64,000 bases of DNA from PGYR01 sp046290495 (GCA_046290495.1 JBKAGT010000006.1:806001-870000); one strand, 5' to 3'. Numbered from the stretch's first letter, positions 9,727-18,855 are shown. Made by a program: numbers and translations. Notes: generated by a model not told the origin, from the sequence alone.

Positions 9727-10836
9727 ATGGGAAAAGAATTTGAGCTAAATCGTGGTTACGTAGAAACCGAAGAGCTGATTAATAAGATTGAAAAGTTAGA
9801 ACAGAAACTACAATGGTACAAGTCATTTTTTGATAATGCTACTGATGCTGTTTTTATTGTTCAACCAGATGCATGGGATATTTTGGATGCAAATGATTAT
9901 GCTGCATCCTTATTGGGTGTACCTCGCTCGGAATTAGTTGGTTCTATCATGCCTCAATTCCGACGTATATTTAAACTTCTGAAAAAATCATCATCACCTG
10001 TCGTACTTAGTGAGCTTTCAATAGATACCCCTCATAATCCTAATTTAATGGTTGAAGTTAGTGCTAGGTTTTTCGAACATGATGATAACAATCTTATATA
10101 TGCAATAGCACGTGATGTAAGTGAGCAACATGCACTGACAGATAAAATGGTGCAAGCAGATAAACTTGTTTTACTTGGCCAGCTTAGTGCTGGTGTTGCT
10201 CATGAGATTAGAAACCCATTAGCTGCTATAAACCTAAACTTACAGTTAATGAAAAGAAACACTGGTAAAGAAGATAAAAACTATAACTACATAAAAAATG
10301 CTATGTCTGGGGCTGAGAGGATTTCTAGAATAGTTGAGTTAACGCTCAACTTTTCGCGTCCAGCAACACCAAAAGTTGAAAAAGTAAATATCAATCAGAT
10401 TATTCCAAATTCTTTGGATATGGTTAAACCAATAATAAAAAGAAAAGATATAAAACTTAAAATAAGATTGCAAGATGATTTGCCTGAGACTGTAGCAGAT
10501 GCTAAGCAAATACAACAGGTATTTATTAATTTGCTCACCAATGCTAGTGATGCCATAGAGGGTGCAGGTGAGATAAGAATAAACACTTATACTGAAATCG
10601 GTAATAAGGCAAATGAAGGAAGTTATGTGGTAGCATCTATCGAAGACACAGGTAGTGGTATTCAACCTGAAGATTTGCAGAAAATATTCAATCCATTTTT
10701 TACAAGAAAAACTGAAGGTACAGGTCTAGGTTTACCAATAACTCAACGAATACTCCATCAGCATAATGGAGTAATAGATGTGGAAAGTAATGCTAATGAA
10801 GGTACGTGTTTTTATGTTAAGTTACCATTATTGTAA
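9727..10836 (+). CDS. NtrB-like cytoplasmic PAS sensor histidine kinase
   Basis: 369 residues with no membrane helix. A short coiled coil (about 14-33) leads into a PAS domain (about 30-135), then HisKA with the phospho-acceptor in AHEIRNPLAAI (His159), then the HATPase domain with N-box QVFINLLTNASDAI, G1 EDTGSGI and G2 GTGLGLPIT. It should autophosphorylate and pass phosphate to the sigma-54 activator encoded 53 bases downstream. The PAS input suggests an intracellular signal (redox, small ligand); which one is not visible. Confidence 0.93.
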   Translation: MGKEFELNRGYVETEELINKIEKLEQKLQWYKSFFDNATDAVFIVQPDAWDILDANDYAASLLGVPRSELVGSIMPQFRRIFKLLKKSSSPVVLSELSIDTPHNPNLMVEVSARFFEHDDNNLIYAIARDVSEQHALTDKMVQADKLVLLGQLSAGVAHEIRNPLAAINLNLQLMKRNTGKEDKNYNYIKNAMSGAERISRIVELTLNFSRPATPKVEKVNINQIIPNSLDMVKPIIKRKDIKLKIRLQDDLPETVADAKQIQQVFINLLTNASDAIEGAGEIRINTYTEIGNKANEGSYVVASIEDTGSGIQPEDLQKIFNPFFTRKTEGTGLGLPITQRILHQHNGVIDVESNANEGTCFYVKLPLL

Positions 10837-10889
10837 TTTGTATTAATATTACTTATTTTGATAAAATATATCAGCTGAAAAAAGGAAAT

Positions 10890-12347
10890 ATGGCAAAGAA
10901 AAATTATACGATAGCGATAATAGAAGACGATAAATTAGTAAGTGATACTGTTAGTGATGTATTGTCAGAGACTTATTCCAAAGTTCACGTTTACAACGAT
11001 TCGAAGAAAGCATTAGAAGAGATTGGTACATTAGCACCAGACCTATTATTACTCGATATTTTTCTAGGTCATGCGAATGGTCTTGATATATTAGAAACTC
11101 TAAGAAATGAAGGTTTCAAAATGCCTGTCATAATGATGACTGCATTTTCTGATATCAAGATGGCTGTAAGGGCAATGAAACTTGGGGCAGAAGACTTTAT
11201 AGTCAAGCCATTAGATTTGGAACAGCTAGAGCTAAGTGTACAAAAAGCTCTAGAGAATCATGACCTTAGAAGAAAAGTTGATATACTTTCTGAACAATTA
11301 AATGAAACAAAACCCAGTGAGATAATTGGAAAGTCTGAAGGACTTACGAAAGCCCTTGAAATGGGTAAACTTTTTGCAAAAGCAGAGAACACTACAGTCT
11401 TAATATTAGGTGAATCTGGTACCGGTAAAGAGCTTATGGCTAGGTACATTCACGATAATTCTCCAAGATCAAAAGGGCCATTTGTAACTATAAACTGTGG
11501 TGCTATACCAAAAGAATTAGCTGAGAATGAGCTTTTCGGTTATGAGAAAGGTGCATTTACAGGTGCAACTGAAAAAGTAAAACAAGGTAGGTTTGAGCAA
11601 GCTAATCACGGTACTATACTTTTGGATGAGATCGGTGAGCTTAGTTTAGATTTACAAGTTAAGTTGCTCAGAGTGCTACAAGAAAAGAAATACTATAGAC
11701 TTGGTGGCACTAAAGAAATATCAGTTGACGTAAGGGTTGTTGCTGCTACAAATCGAGATCTTGAAGATATGGTTGAAGAGGGTGAATTCAGAGAAGACCT
11801 TTATTACAGACTGAATGTTGCCCAAATTACATTGCCACCACTAAGAGAAAGAGACGAAGATATACTACTACTTGCATCTAATTTTGTAGAAAAGTTCAAC
11901 AAGTCTTTTGGGAAAAATATAAAAGGATTCTCACCAGAAGCTGCTGCCGCTCTACAAAAGTATCACTGGAAAGGTAATATCCGTGAGCTTACAAATGTTA
12001 TTGAAAGGGTGGTTTTACTAGAGCAGAATGAAATTATTGATAAAGATTCATTAGCATTCCTTCGTGATGGAAGAAAAACTGCTAAAGCAAAAGACCAGAA
12101 AACTCGAGAGCTATATTTACCAGATGGTGAGCACTATTTGAAAATATCAGATAAGGGTGCTTATATGAATAATATTGTAAAAGATCTTATTCATCAGACC
12201 CTAATAATTACTAAAGGTAACCAGATAAAAGCCGCAAAAATATTAGGTATCTCAAGGGCTAAGCTTAGATATAGATTAGAACAATTGGATATAGACGCAA
12301 CTTCACGTAGTTATAAAACTGCAAAGCTAGGAGATGACGATGAGTGA
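10890..12347 (+). CDS. NtrC-family sigma-54-dependent response regulator
   Basis: 485 residues in three parts. The receiver domain has phospho-acceptor Asp56 in LLLLDIFLG and Lys in the IVKPLD loop. The AAA+ domain has Walker A GESGTGKE, the GAFTGA loop that contacts sigma-54 (YEKGAFTGATEK), and arginine fingers near FREDLYYRLNV. A C-terminal Fis-type helix-turn-helix (GNQIKAAKILGISRAKLRYR) completes it. It activates sigma-54 promoters after phosphorylation by the upstream kinase. AAAAAAGGAAAT lies just before the start. Its last codons overlap the next gene. No clear sigma-54 (-24/-12) promoter was recognised in the window, so the targets are probably elsewhere. Confidence 0.95.
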   Translation: MAKKNYTIAIIEDDKLVSDTVSDVLSETYSKVHVYNDSKKALEEIGTLAPDLLLLDIFLGHANGLDILETLRNEGFKMPVIMMTAFSDIKMAVRAMKLGAEDFIVKPLDLEQLELSVQKALENHDLRRKVDILSEQLNETKPSEIIGKSEGLTKALEMGKLFAKAENTTVLILGESGTGKELMARYIHDNSPRSKGPFVTINCGAIPKELAENELFGYEKGAFTGATEKVKQGRFEQANHGTILLDEIGELSLDLQVKLLRVLQEKKYYRLGGTKEISVDVRVVAATNRDLEDMVEEGEFREDLYYRLNVAQITLPPLRERDEDILLLASNFVEKFNKSFGKNIKGFSPEAAAALQKYHWKGNIRELTNVIERVVLLEQNEIIDKDSLAFLRDGRKTAKAKDQKTRELYLPDGEHYLKISDKGAYMNNIVKDLIHQTLIITKGNQIKAAKILGISRAKLRYRLEQLDIDATSRSYKTAKLGDDDE

Positions 12348-12780
12348 TAAAGAGAAAAATCCTTTTAATAAAAATTTAGATAATGATGAAGATACAGAAG
12401 GTCTTTTAGATTCAGATGATTTATTATCTCTAAATGACTTTGATAGTTCATTTTCAGTTCCTAAGTTTTCTACAAAATCTAATACATATTCAAACAACTT
12501 CATAGAGTCGGAAGAATTAGATGAAAAGCAGTCTGTAGTAGAAATTAGCAAACCAGAAGAAGATGAAAGTAAGGCAGAAGTTTATATAAATAGATTGAAA
12601 TCAGGTGAGTTAGAGTCAATAGAAGTTGTTGCTTCGAATGGGGAGAGGATACTCATTAGATTTGAAATTGATGATACTAAAAATGTAGAAACAAACTATG
12701 AAAATGTAGAAGCTTCAGAAAAAGAAATCCCCAATACAAACCCAGAAGATGAGTTAGATATTGAGGATGAAAATCTTTAA
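12340..12780 (+). CDS. Acidic low-complexity protein coupled to the NtrC-like regulator
   Basis: 146 residues from ATG 12340, overlapping the last eight bases of the regulator gene. An ATG six bases earlier is in the same frame, but AGGAG at 12329-12333 is better spaced from 12340. The product is strongly acidic (many Asp/Glu, Ser-rich first half) with no signal peptide or membrane helix. A short more ordered stretch in the middle reads EVYINRLKSGELESIEVVASNGERILIRF in style: a helix followed by two strands. No family was recognised. Overlap with the response regulator suggests it acts with it, perhaps as a small partner or anti-activator, but nothing in the sequence proves this. It ends nine bases from the convergent ispG stop. 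Confidence 0.7.
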   Translation: MSDKEKNPFNKNLDNDEDTEGLLDSDDLLSLNDFDSSFSVPKFSTKSNTYSNNFIESEELDEKQSVVEISKPEEDESKAEVYINRLKSGELESIEVVASNGERILIRFEIDDTKNVETNYENVEASEKEIPNTNPEDELDIEDENL

Positions 12781-12789
12781 AATTAAATT

Positions 12790-13926
12790 TTACTCGTTAG
12801 GTTCAAAGTCTAATATTTCTTGGTAAACTCTTTCTACTATGTCTTCTTCGTTAACATAGCCAACTGATTCACCTTTCTTAAACAATAGACCTTTACCTTT
12901 AGCTGCTGCTACTCCAATGTCAGCATCTGCTGCTTCACCAGGTCCATTTACAGCACAACCAAGAATACTTACCTTCACTGGTTTCTTAATGTTCTTAGTT
13001 TTTTCTTCTAATTCACCAACAATCTTGAATAAGTCAACATCTAGTCTACCACATGTTGGGCATGCGATAATCTCTACTGATCTTTGAGCTAAGCCAAGTG
13101 ATTTCAGAATCTCTTTACCTACTTCTACTTCATTTTCGGGTTGGTCAGTTAGTGATACTCTAATTGTGTCACCTATTCCTTCTGCAAGTAAAGTACCGAT
13201 ACCAATTGCAGACTTGATTGTTCCTTTTTTAATCAATCCAGCTTCTGTAACACCCAAATGTAGTGGGTAGTCTGTTTCTTTTGCTATCAATCTATAAGCA
13301 GAAATCATCAAAGGTACACTAGTTGACTTCACAGAGATAATCACATCATCAAAGTTGTTATCAGCTGCTATATTAGCATGTCTCATAGCACTCTCGAAGA
13401 GTGCTTGGTCTGTCGGATAGCCATACTTATCCAAGATATCTTTCTCTAATGAACCTGAGTTAACACCGATTCTGATTGAAATTCCTCTTTCTTTAGCAGC
13501 ATCAAGTACACGTTTAATTTTGTCAACACTTCCAATATTTCCAGGATTAATCCTAACGTTTGCAACACCTGCTTCAATTGCTCTTAGTGCATAACTATAG
13601 TTGAAGTGTATATCAGAAACTATTGGTACATTGGATTGCTTTACTATTTCTCCAATAGCATCACAAGCATCTTTGTTGTTAACAGTTACTCTGACTATAT
13701 CTACACCAGCTTCTTCACATCTTTTTATTTGGTCAACTGTTGCTTTTACGTCAGCAGTTTTTGTCTTAGTCATAGTTTGAACTGATACAGGAGAACCACC
13801 TCCAACAGGGATACTGCCAATCATTACTTTCCTTGACTCTCTTCTAGGATACATGACACTTTGTGGCATTTCCTCTTTTGGCTTGAATATATCAAGTCCT
13901 ATCGTGCTTTTGTTGTTTTCAGTCAT
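12790..13926 (-). CDS. ispG: 4-hydroxy-3-methylbut-2-enyl diphosphate synthase, short bacterial form
   Basis: 378 residues. It converts methylerythritol cyclodiphosphate to HMBPP, the next-to-last step of the MEP isoprenoid pathway. The N-terminal TIM barrel starts near PVSVQTMTKTKTADV. The [4Fe-4S] ligands lie in ACPTCGRLDVD and, further on, LGCAVNGPGEA, with Glu in the second motif. The length is that of E. coli-type IspG. Classical Bacteroidetes have a form of over 600 residues with an inserted domain, which is absent here. The start overlaps the rhomboid stop by one base (TAATG), so translation is probably coupled. It is the last gene of the gap-pgk-rhomboid-ispG run. Confidence 0.96.
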   Translation of the reverse strand: MTENNKSTIGLDIFKPKEEMPQSVMYPRRESRKVMIGSIPVGGGSPVSVQTMTKTKTADVKATVDQIKRCEEAGVDIVRVTVNNKDACDAIGEIVKQSNVPIVSDIHFNYSYALRAIEAGVANVRINPGNIGSVDKIKRVLDAAKERGISIRIGVNSGSLEKDILDKYGYPTDQALFESAMRHANIAADNNFDDVIISVKSTSVPLMISAYRLIAKETDYPLHLGVTEAGLIKKGTIKSAIGIGTLLAEGIGDTIRVSLTDQPENEVEVGKEILKSLGLAQRSVEIIACPTCGRLDVDLFKIVGELEEKTKNIKKPVKVSILGCAVNGPGEAADADIGVAAAKGKGLLFKKGESVGYVNEEDIVERVYQEILDFEPNE

Positions 13927-14954
13927 TATAATCTTTTACTTAATTCATTTAATATATTTTTTTCTCTTTCAGTGAGGTTAGCATAACCCGTCGATGATAT
14001 CTTATCTAAAATTGAATCTATAGTTCTTTGTGTTATAGTTTCACCATCTATCTCGTAAGTTTTACTGTTGGAATAGCTATCCTCAATCTCATATTCATCT
14101 TCAGTTGTTTCAGTTTTTGTCCAACTTACTTGATATCTATCAGCTTCCTGTTTTGGCTTGGCAAATGGATTACTGAAGTTACTCTTAGGGTAATTACCAC
14201 CAAATCCACCGTAACTTGATTGATTTCCTCTTTGTCCAAAAGAGCTTACAAAAGTGTTTAGGAATTTGTATATACCTATCTTATCACCATATTTTATTAG
14301 CAAGAAACCAGTTGCTGCTCCACCTACGTGAGCTAAGTGAGCGACTCCATCGGAAGTACCAGTTATACCCATAAATAGTTCCAATCCTGCATATATCATT
14401 ACAAAATACTTTGCTTTGATAGGGATGAATATTGGGAATATAAATATCTTTCTATCAGGATGAGTCATACCGAAAGCTAAAAGCACACCAAAAACACCAC
14501 CTGAGGCTCCAACAGTTGGACCAGCACTAATAGCGAGTTGCACTAATCCTGCACCAATTCCAGTGAGTAAATAATAAAATAAGAATTTACGGCTACCCCA
14601 TTCATTTTCTAACTCTATACCAAACATCCATATAGCAAACATGTTAAAAAACAAGTGCCACAGACCACCGTGCATAAACTGAAAACTCAATAATTGCCAA
14701 GGCCAAAATGAAGGGTTCCCATATGGTGAAGGTTTTTGAAATGTGAATGAAAAGTTGGTTGTATTTAAAGCAAAATAATCAAGAAAATATTGTGATAATG
14801 GAATACCAGAAATATATATTATTTCCATTACGAAATACTGAAGTATAAAGACCGCAATATTTATAAGCAAAAGGTATTTGATAACAGGGGGGAGCATACT
14901 CATCATTCCTCCACTTCTACCAAAACCACCTGGCCTTTGTCCGAATCCGTTCAT
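13926..14954 (-). CDS. Rhomboid-family intramembrane serine protease
   Basis: 342 residues. Six membrane helices lie in residues 24-225, followed by a cytoplasmic tail that is Gly/Ser/Asn-rich and then charged. The catalytic Ser151 is in GASGGVFG and the catalytic His209 in AHLAHVGG. The oxyanion-side HGGLWHLFFNMFA motif (His100, Asn104) is also intact, so the enzyme should be active. The first ~20 residues are Gly/Arg/Met-rich. Rhomboids cleave membrane-spanning substrates inside the bilayer; the substrate is unknown. It lies 69 bases after pgk and is coupled to ispG. The C-terminal ~40 residues end in a short helical motif (LTEREKNILNELSKRL) seen in several Bacteroidota-group rhomboids. Confidence 0.93.
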   Translation of the reverse strand: MNGFGQRPGGFGRSGGMMSMLPPVIKYLLLINIAVFILQYFVMEIIYISGIPLSQYFLDYFALNTTNFSFTFQKPSPYGNPSFWPWQLLSFQFMHGGLWHLFFNMFAIWMFGIELENEWGSRKFLFYYLLTGIGAGLVQLAISAGPTVGASGGVFGVLLAFGMTHPDRKIFIFPIFIPIKAKYFVMIYAGLELFMGITGTSDGVAHLAHVGGAATGFLLIKYGDKIGIYKFLNTFVSSFGQRGNQSSYGGFGGNYPKSNFSNPFAKPKQEADRYQVSWTKTETTEDEYEIEDSYSNSKTYEIDGETITQRTIDSILDKISSTGYANLTEREKNILNELSKRL

Positions 14955-15023
14955 CTAATTTTTAGTACTCTAATTAATTTATTCAAGATTAAATACAAAT
15001 ACGAATTAGTCACATTATTGTTT

Positions 15024-16211
15024 TTATCTTAATGCTTCTATACCAGGTAATTTTTTACCTTCTAAAAATTCTAATGATGCACCGCCTCCAGTTGAGATGT
15101 GCGAAACTTCATTTTCGAATCCGAGCTGTCTAATAGCTGCTACAGAATCGCCACCACCAACTATAGTGTTAGCACCATTCTTTGTAGCTTGCGATAGTGA
15201 TTCGGCAATGCCAATAGTTCCATGAGCAAAGTTTGGCATTTCAAACACACCCATTGGGCCATTCCAGAGCACAGTCTTGGAATTCTTAACTATGTCAGCA
15301 TAAGAATTCTTACTTTCTTCGCCAATATCTAATCCCATCATATCATCTGGGATAGCTGTAGCTTCTACGTTTTTAAATTCTGTGTCGTTTTTGAATTCTT
15401 TTGCAACAACAATGTCAGATGGTAGCACTAAGCTTACATTATTCTCTTTAGCTCTATTAATAATTGATTTTGCCATTTCAATTCTGTCTTCTTCTACTAG
15501 TGATGTTCCAACATTTATTCCTAAAGCTTTGTAGAATGTGAATACCATTCCACCACCTATCAAAATATTATCACATTTAGAAAATAATGATTCAATTACA
15601 TCAATTTTGCCAGATACTTTCGCTCCGCCAATTACTGCTGTAAAAGGCCTAACAGGAGAATTCACGGAATTTTCTAAGTATTCGATTTCTTTTTCTATCA
15701 GCTTACCAGCATATTTTTCTGTGAAAAACTCAGCAACAGCAGCTGTGCTGGCGTGAGCACGATGAGCTGTCCCGAATGCATCGTTTACATATAAGTCTGC
15801 TAAAGTTGATAGCTTCTTTGCGAATTCAGTATCATTCTCAACTTCTTCTGAATAGAATCTAAGATTTTCGAGTAGTACAATTTCGCCACTCTTAGCTTTA
15901 TTTACTACTTCTTTTGCTTTGTCCGAATTACAATCATTTGAGAAGTGCACCTTGCAATCCATATTCTTTTGTAAATATTCACTTACTGGTTTTAATGACA
16001 TTGATTCAACAACTTTACCTTTGGGTCTGCCCAAGTGAGACATTAGAACAGCAACGCCACCATCAGAAATTATTTTCTTGATGGTGGGCATTGATGCTAT
16101 TATTCTTTTGTCGTCTGTTATGTTACAATTTTTATCTAATGGAACATTAAAATCAACTCTGACTAATGCTTTTTTCCCAGAGAAATTGCAGCTATCTATA
16201 GTTCTAATCAT
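15024..16211 (-). CDS. pgk: Phosphoglycerate kinase
   Basis: 395 residues, normal length. Substrate motifs VRVDFNVPLD and LMSHLGRPKG lie in the N-domain, and nucleotide motifs WNGPMGVFE, GGGDSVAA and STGGGASLEFLEG in the C-domain. It transfers phosphate from 1,3-bisphosphoglycerate to ADP. It is seven bases behind gap, a standard glycolytic pairing, so the two are almost certainly co-transcribed. Confidence 0.97.
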   Translation of the reverse strand: MIRTIDSCNFSGKKALVRVDFNVPLDKNCNITDDKRIIASMPTIKKIISDGGVAVLMSHLGRPKGKVVESMSLKPVSEYLQKNMDCKVHFSNDCNSDKAKEVVNKAKSGEIVLLENLRFYSEEVENDTEFAKKLSTLADLYVNDAFGTAHRAHASTAAVAEFFTEKYAGKLIEKEIEYLENSVNSPVRPFTAVIGGAKVSGKIDVIESLFSKCDNILIGGGMVFTFYKALGINVGTSLVEEDRIEMAKSIINRAKENNVSLVLPSDIVVAKEFKNDTEFKNVEATAIPDDMMGLDIGEESKNSYADIVKNSKTVLWNGPMGVFEMPNFAHGTIGIAESLSQATKNGANTIVGGGDSVAAIRQLGFENEVSHISTGGGASLEFLEGKKLPGIEALR

Positions 16212-16218
16212 AACTTAA

Positions 16219-17217
16219 TTAGCCGCCAATTTTTGAAATTAGGTCAACTATTCTATTGCTATATCCAGCTTCGTTATCGTACCAGCCAACTACTTTTACG
16301 TGGTTGCCATCTACAACGTCAGTAAGTGGCGAGTCGAATATAGACGAGTGTCTGTTACCAATTATGTCCGAAGAAACAATTGGGTCAGTGCTATATTCTA
16401 ATATTCCTTTTAGCTCATTTTCAGCAGCTTTTTTGAATGCAGCATTTACTTCTTCTACTGTTGTAGATTTTTCAGTTACCACAGTGAAGTCTGTCAATGA
16501 ACCATCAGGAATAGGTATTCTCACAGCATAGCCGTGAAGTTTCCCTTGCATTTTTGGATAAACCAAGCCAACAGCTTTTGCAGCACCAGTCGTTGTTGGT
16601 ATAGCGTTGACAGCAGCTGATCTAGCTCTTCTCATGTCTTTATGTGGTAAGTCTAATATTCTCTGATCATTAGTGTAAGCGTGTACTGTAGTCATGAAAC
16701 CAGATTTGATTCCGAAGTTTTCATCTAATACTTTAACCATAGGAGCTAAGCAGTTAGTCGTGCAAGAAGCGTTGGAGATAAGTTGCTCATCACCAGTCAA
16801 ATCGCCATCATTTACACCAAGCACTACGTTTGCATCCATTTGGTCTTTAGCAGGAGCAGAAAGTACTACTTTCTTAGCACCTGATTTTAAGTGCTTTGAC
16901 ATTCCTTCTCTGTTGTTGAATACACCAGTTGATTCTAATACTATATCAGGTGTGTCACCCCAGTTAATGCCTTCTGGATTTCTTTCAGAAGAGATTTTAA
17001 TTTTTTTACCGTTGACAATTACAGCACCTTCTTTGTGCTCTACATCGCCAGCGAATTTGCCATGAACAGAATCATATTTTAGCAAATGAGCTAACATTGC
17101 AGAATCTGTCAAATCGTTTATACCAATTACTTCTATGTCTAAATTTCTATTATAAATTTCACGGAAGGCCAATCTACCAATACGCCCAAATCCATTAATA
17201 GCAAGTTTAACTGACAT
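16219..17217 (-). CDS. gap: Glyceraldehyde-3-phosphate dehydrogenase, type I
   Basis: 332 residues. The N-terminal NAD fold is INGFGRIGRLAFR; the Asp in GINDLTDS suggests NAD rather than NADP preference. The catalytic Cys is in SNASCTTNCLAP, and the catalytic His follows in MTTVHAYTNDQ. It oxidatively phosphorylates GAP to 1,3-bisphosphoglycerate, which the next gene product uses. First gene of the four-gene minus-strand run; its promoter should lie in 17218-17407. Confidence 0.97.
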   Translation of the reverse strand: MSVKLAINGFGRIGRLAFREIYNRNLDIEVIGINDLTDSAMLAHLLKYDSVHGKFAGDVEHKEGAVIVNGKKIKISSERNPEGINWGDTPDIVLESTGVFNNREGMSKHLKSGAKKVVLSAPAKDQMDANVVLGVNDGDLTGDEQLISNASCTTNCLAPMVKVLDENFGIKSGFMTTVHAYTNDQRILDLPHKDMRRARSAAVNAIPTTTGAAKAVGLVYPKMQGKLHGYAVRIPIPDGSLTDFTVVTEKSTTVEEVNAAFKKAAENELKGILEYSTDPIVSSDIIGNRHSSIFDSPLTDVVDGNHVKVVGWYDNEAGYSNRIVDLISKIGG

Positions 17218-17407
17218 TATCCAACCTTTTTTTAATTGAGAATATAAATAAACTCAAAATTACGAAATATTCCTAAGTTTATAGAATTTTAGACGATAAT
17301 GTGAATATATATTATAGGTTAGATTTTAACAGTAGTGGTTGGAGTTATATTATTTTGTAAATTGTGAAATGAATGGTATTGTATGCGAAATGAAGCAATG
17401 GTTTACT

Positions 17408-17842
17408 ATGAGATGTCGTTTATTTATATTACTTTTAATATTAAGTTCATGCTCATCAATTAGTACTGAAAATATAAAAATAGAAAGAATTTTTTCTGGT
17501 TATTCTAAAACAGTTAGTAACGATACACTATATTATCCAACTCATTATGAATTAGATAAATTGTACACAAGAATAAACTTGTATGACTATTTAGTTGTAG
17601 GTGATAGTGTGCACTTATATTTTGAAAGTCTATTCTCTTTAAAATGTTCCCAAATCTCTTTTAAATATTCATTTTTAGACTTAGGTGGTAACAAGCTAAA
17701 ACTAAAAAAGGTTTCATTTTTACCTACAACTGTTGGAAGATTTAAAGAGGTTCTGTTTTTGAAAGATACTATACTAAATATTGCAATAAGAAGTAACACT
17801 AATGAATTTGCATTTGCAAGCTATAAATTAAATATTAACTAA
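17408..17842 (+). CDS. Small predicted lipoprotein, unrecognised
   Basis: 144 residues from ATG 17408. Upstream in-frame starts exist (17390, 17369, TTG 17339), but 17408 gives a compact lipoprotein signal: MRCRLF, a run of Leu/Ile, then the lipobox LSSC. The rest alternates hydrophobic and polar residues in short stretches, consistent with a beta-rich periplasmic domain, with no motif I recognise. It stands alone on the plus strand. A strong inverted repeat (17847-17871) lies just after the stop. Codon use is as AT-rich as its surroundings. Possibly accessory, given the nearby palindrome island. Confidence 0.6.
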   Translation: MRCRLFILLLILSSCSSISTENIKIERIFSGYSKTVSNDTLYYPTHYELDKLYTRINLYDYLVVGDSVHLYFESLFSLKCSQISFKYSFLDLGGNKLKLKKVSFLPTTVGRFKEVLFLKDTILNIAIRSNTNEFAFASYKLNIN

Positions 17843-17846
17843 TAGT

Positions 17847-17871
17847 TTCAAGACTTAGAATAAGTCTTGAA
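17847..17871. repeat. Inverted repeat after the small lipoprotein gene
   Basis: TTCAAGACTTA at 17847-17857 pairs with its exact complement at 17861-17871 across a 3-base loop. There is no T-run on the plus strand after it, so it is either a weak terminator or one of the palindromic elements that are common slightly downstream. Confidence 0.7.
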
Positions 17872-17983
17872 CTAGTAAAAAATAATAAAATTTAGCTAAT
17901 TATACTTAAATTACTTTTAATGAGAACATACGCTTTTATTGGTTGAATGAAACAGATGATAATTTTAAATAGATTTAGAAATA

Positions 17984-18586
17984 ATGTACGAACTACTTAG
18001 AATAGCTTTAATTTTGTTAAGTACATTTCAGATTCTAATATTTGCTTTGCATTTAGAATTAAACACTAACGTTTATGTAAATGATAAAGAAATATTGAAA
18101 ATGAGCTTTAAAGACTATGTAACTATTAGCTTTGATGGTAAAATTGATGAAGAAAACTTATTACTTTACACAACATTCTCTAAACTTAAGCAAGATATTA
18201 ATTTAGTAGAATTTAATTACTCTTATGGAAGTGGAAACAAAAAATTGACTAATGAATCAATTCATATGGACCAAGTAGAACTAGAAGAGGATAGTTTAAA
18301 TTATAATAAAAGACTAATTGCAATTGACACCAGCGGATACAACAAAATTGATTTTCTAACTCAAATTGAAATTGAAGAAGAAGAAGAGTTAGATAGTATA
18401 AAAATAAGTATTGTATCTGATAACTTTCAAGTAAAAGAAAGTATCCATTTTAGTACATCTAGAAGTTTAGATTTTGAGTTTTGGGGACACGGTGATTTAA
18501 CTCCATTCATTGCTTTTTTATCTTTGTTACCATCAATGGCAATTATAATTATGATGATTAATATCAAGCATAGAAAAAATGATTGA
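17984..18586 (+). CDS. Two-helix membrane protein, unrecognised
   Basis: 200 residues. One N-terminal membrane segment (about 5-24, LRIALILLSTFQILIFAL) and one near the C-terminus (about 172-191) bracket a ~145-residue acidic extracytoplasmic domain with many Glu/Asp and an EIEEEEELD run. No family recognised. The first segment could be an uncleaved anchor. It ends nine bases before the palindrome island begins. No RNA-polymerase or RBS signal stands out. Its restricted neighbourhood (unknown lipoprotein, palindromes) suggests accessory DNA, which is inference. Confidence 0.55.
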   Translation: MYELLRIALILLSTFQILIFALHLELNTNVYVNDKEILKMSFKDYVTISFDGKIDEENLLLYTTFSKLKQDINLVEFNYSYGSGNKKLTNESIHMDQVELEEDSLNYNKRLIAIDTSGYNKIDFLTQIEIEEEEELDSIKISIVSDNFQVKESIHFSTSRSLDFEFWGHGDLTPFIAFLSLLPSMAIIIMMINIKHRKND

Positions 18587-18594
18587 TTAATGCA

Positions 18595-18610
18595 GTTGGC
18601 TTTAGCCAAC
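18595..18610. repeat. Palindrome GTTGGCT-tt-AGCCAAC
   Basis: Seven-base perfect arms with a 2-base spacer. The core TGGCTTTAGCCA recurs at 18637-18648, so this is a repeated element rather than a chance hairpin. Confidence 0.8.
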
Positions 18611-18636
18611 GGATTAGAATTAGATTAAAGCTATGA

Positions 18637-18648
18637 TGGCTTTAGCCA
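18637..18648. repeat. Palindrome TGGCT-tt-AGCCA, second copy
   Basis: Twelve bases identical to the core of the element at 18595-18610, in the same orientation (symmetric), 42 bases apart. Confidence 0.75.
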
Positions 18649-18659
18649 CATTTAATTAT

Positions 18660-18673
18660 GGGACTAAAGTCCC
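18660..18673. repeat. Palindrome GGGACT-aa-AGTCCC
   Basis: Six-base perfect arms around AA, 12 bases after the previous element. Confidence 0.75.
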
Positions 18674-18697
18674 TTCTGGTAAAATAGGAATCTTTAT

Positions 18698-18717
18698 CCG
18701 TCGGTTAAAACCGACGG
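18698..18717. repeat. Palindrome CCGTCGGTT-aa-AACCGACGG
   Basis: Nine-base perfect arms, 2-base spacer, unusually GC-rich for this region; the strongest hairpin of the first half of the island. Confidence 0.85.
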
Positions 18718-18803
18718 CAACAGAGATAAATAGAATAAGTCTTAGAGAAATAGTGAATAACCACGCTTAAGACTTGGCTGGTTTTTCAAAAAATGGATTT
18801 CAA

Positions 18804-18818
18804 AGCCACAGAGTGGCT
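18804..18818. repeat. Palindrome AGCCAC-aga-GTGGCT
   Basis: Six-base perfect arms with a 3-base loop. The arm shares AGCCA/TGGCT with the first two elements. Confidence 0.65.
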
Positions 18819-18855
18819 AAACATCTGTAGCAATTTAGGCCACCAATATTAACTG

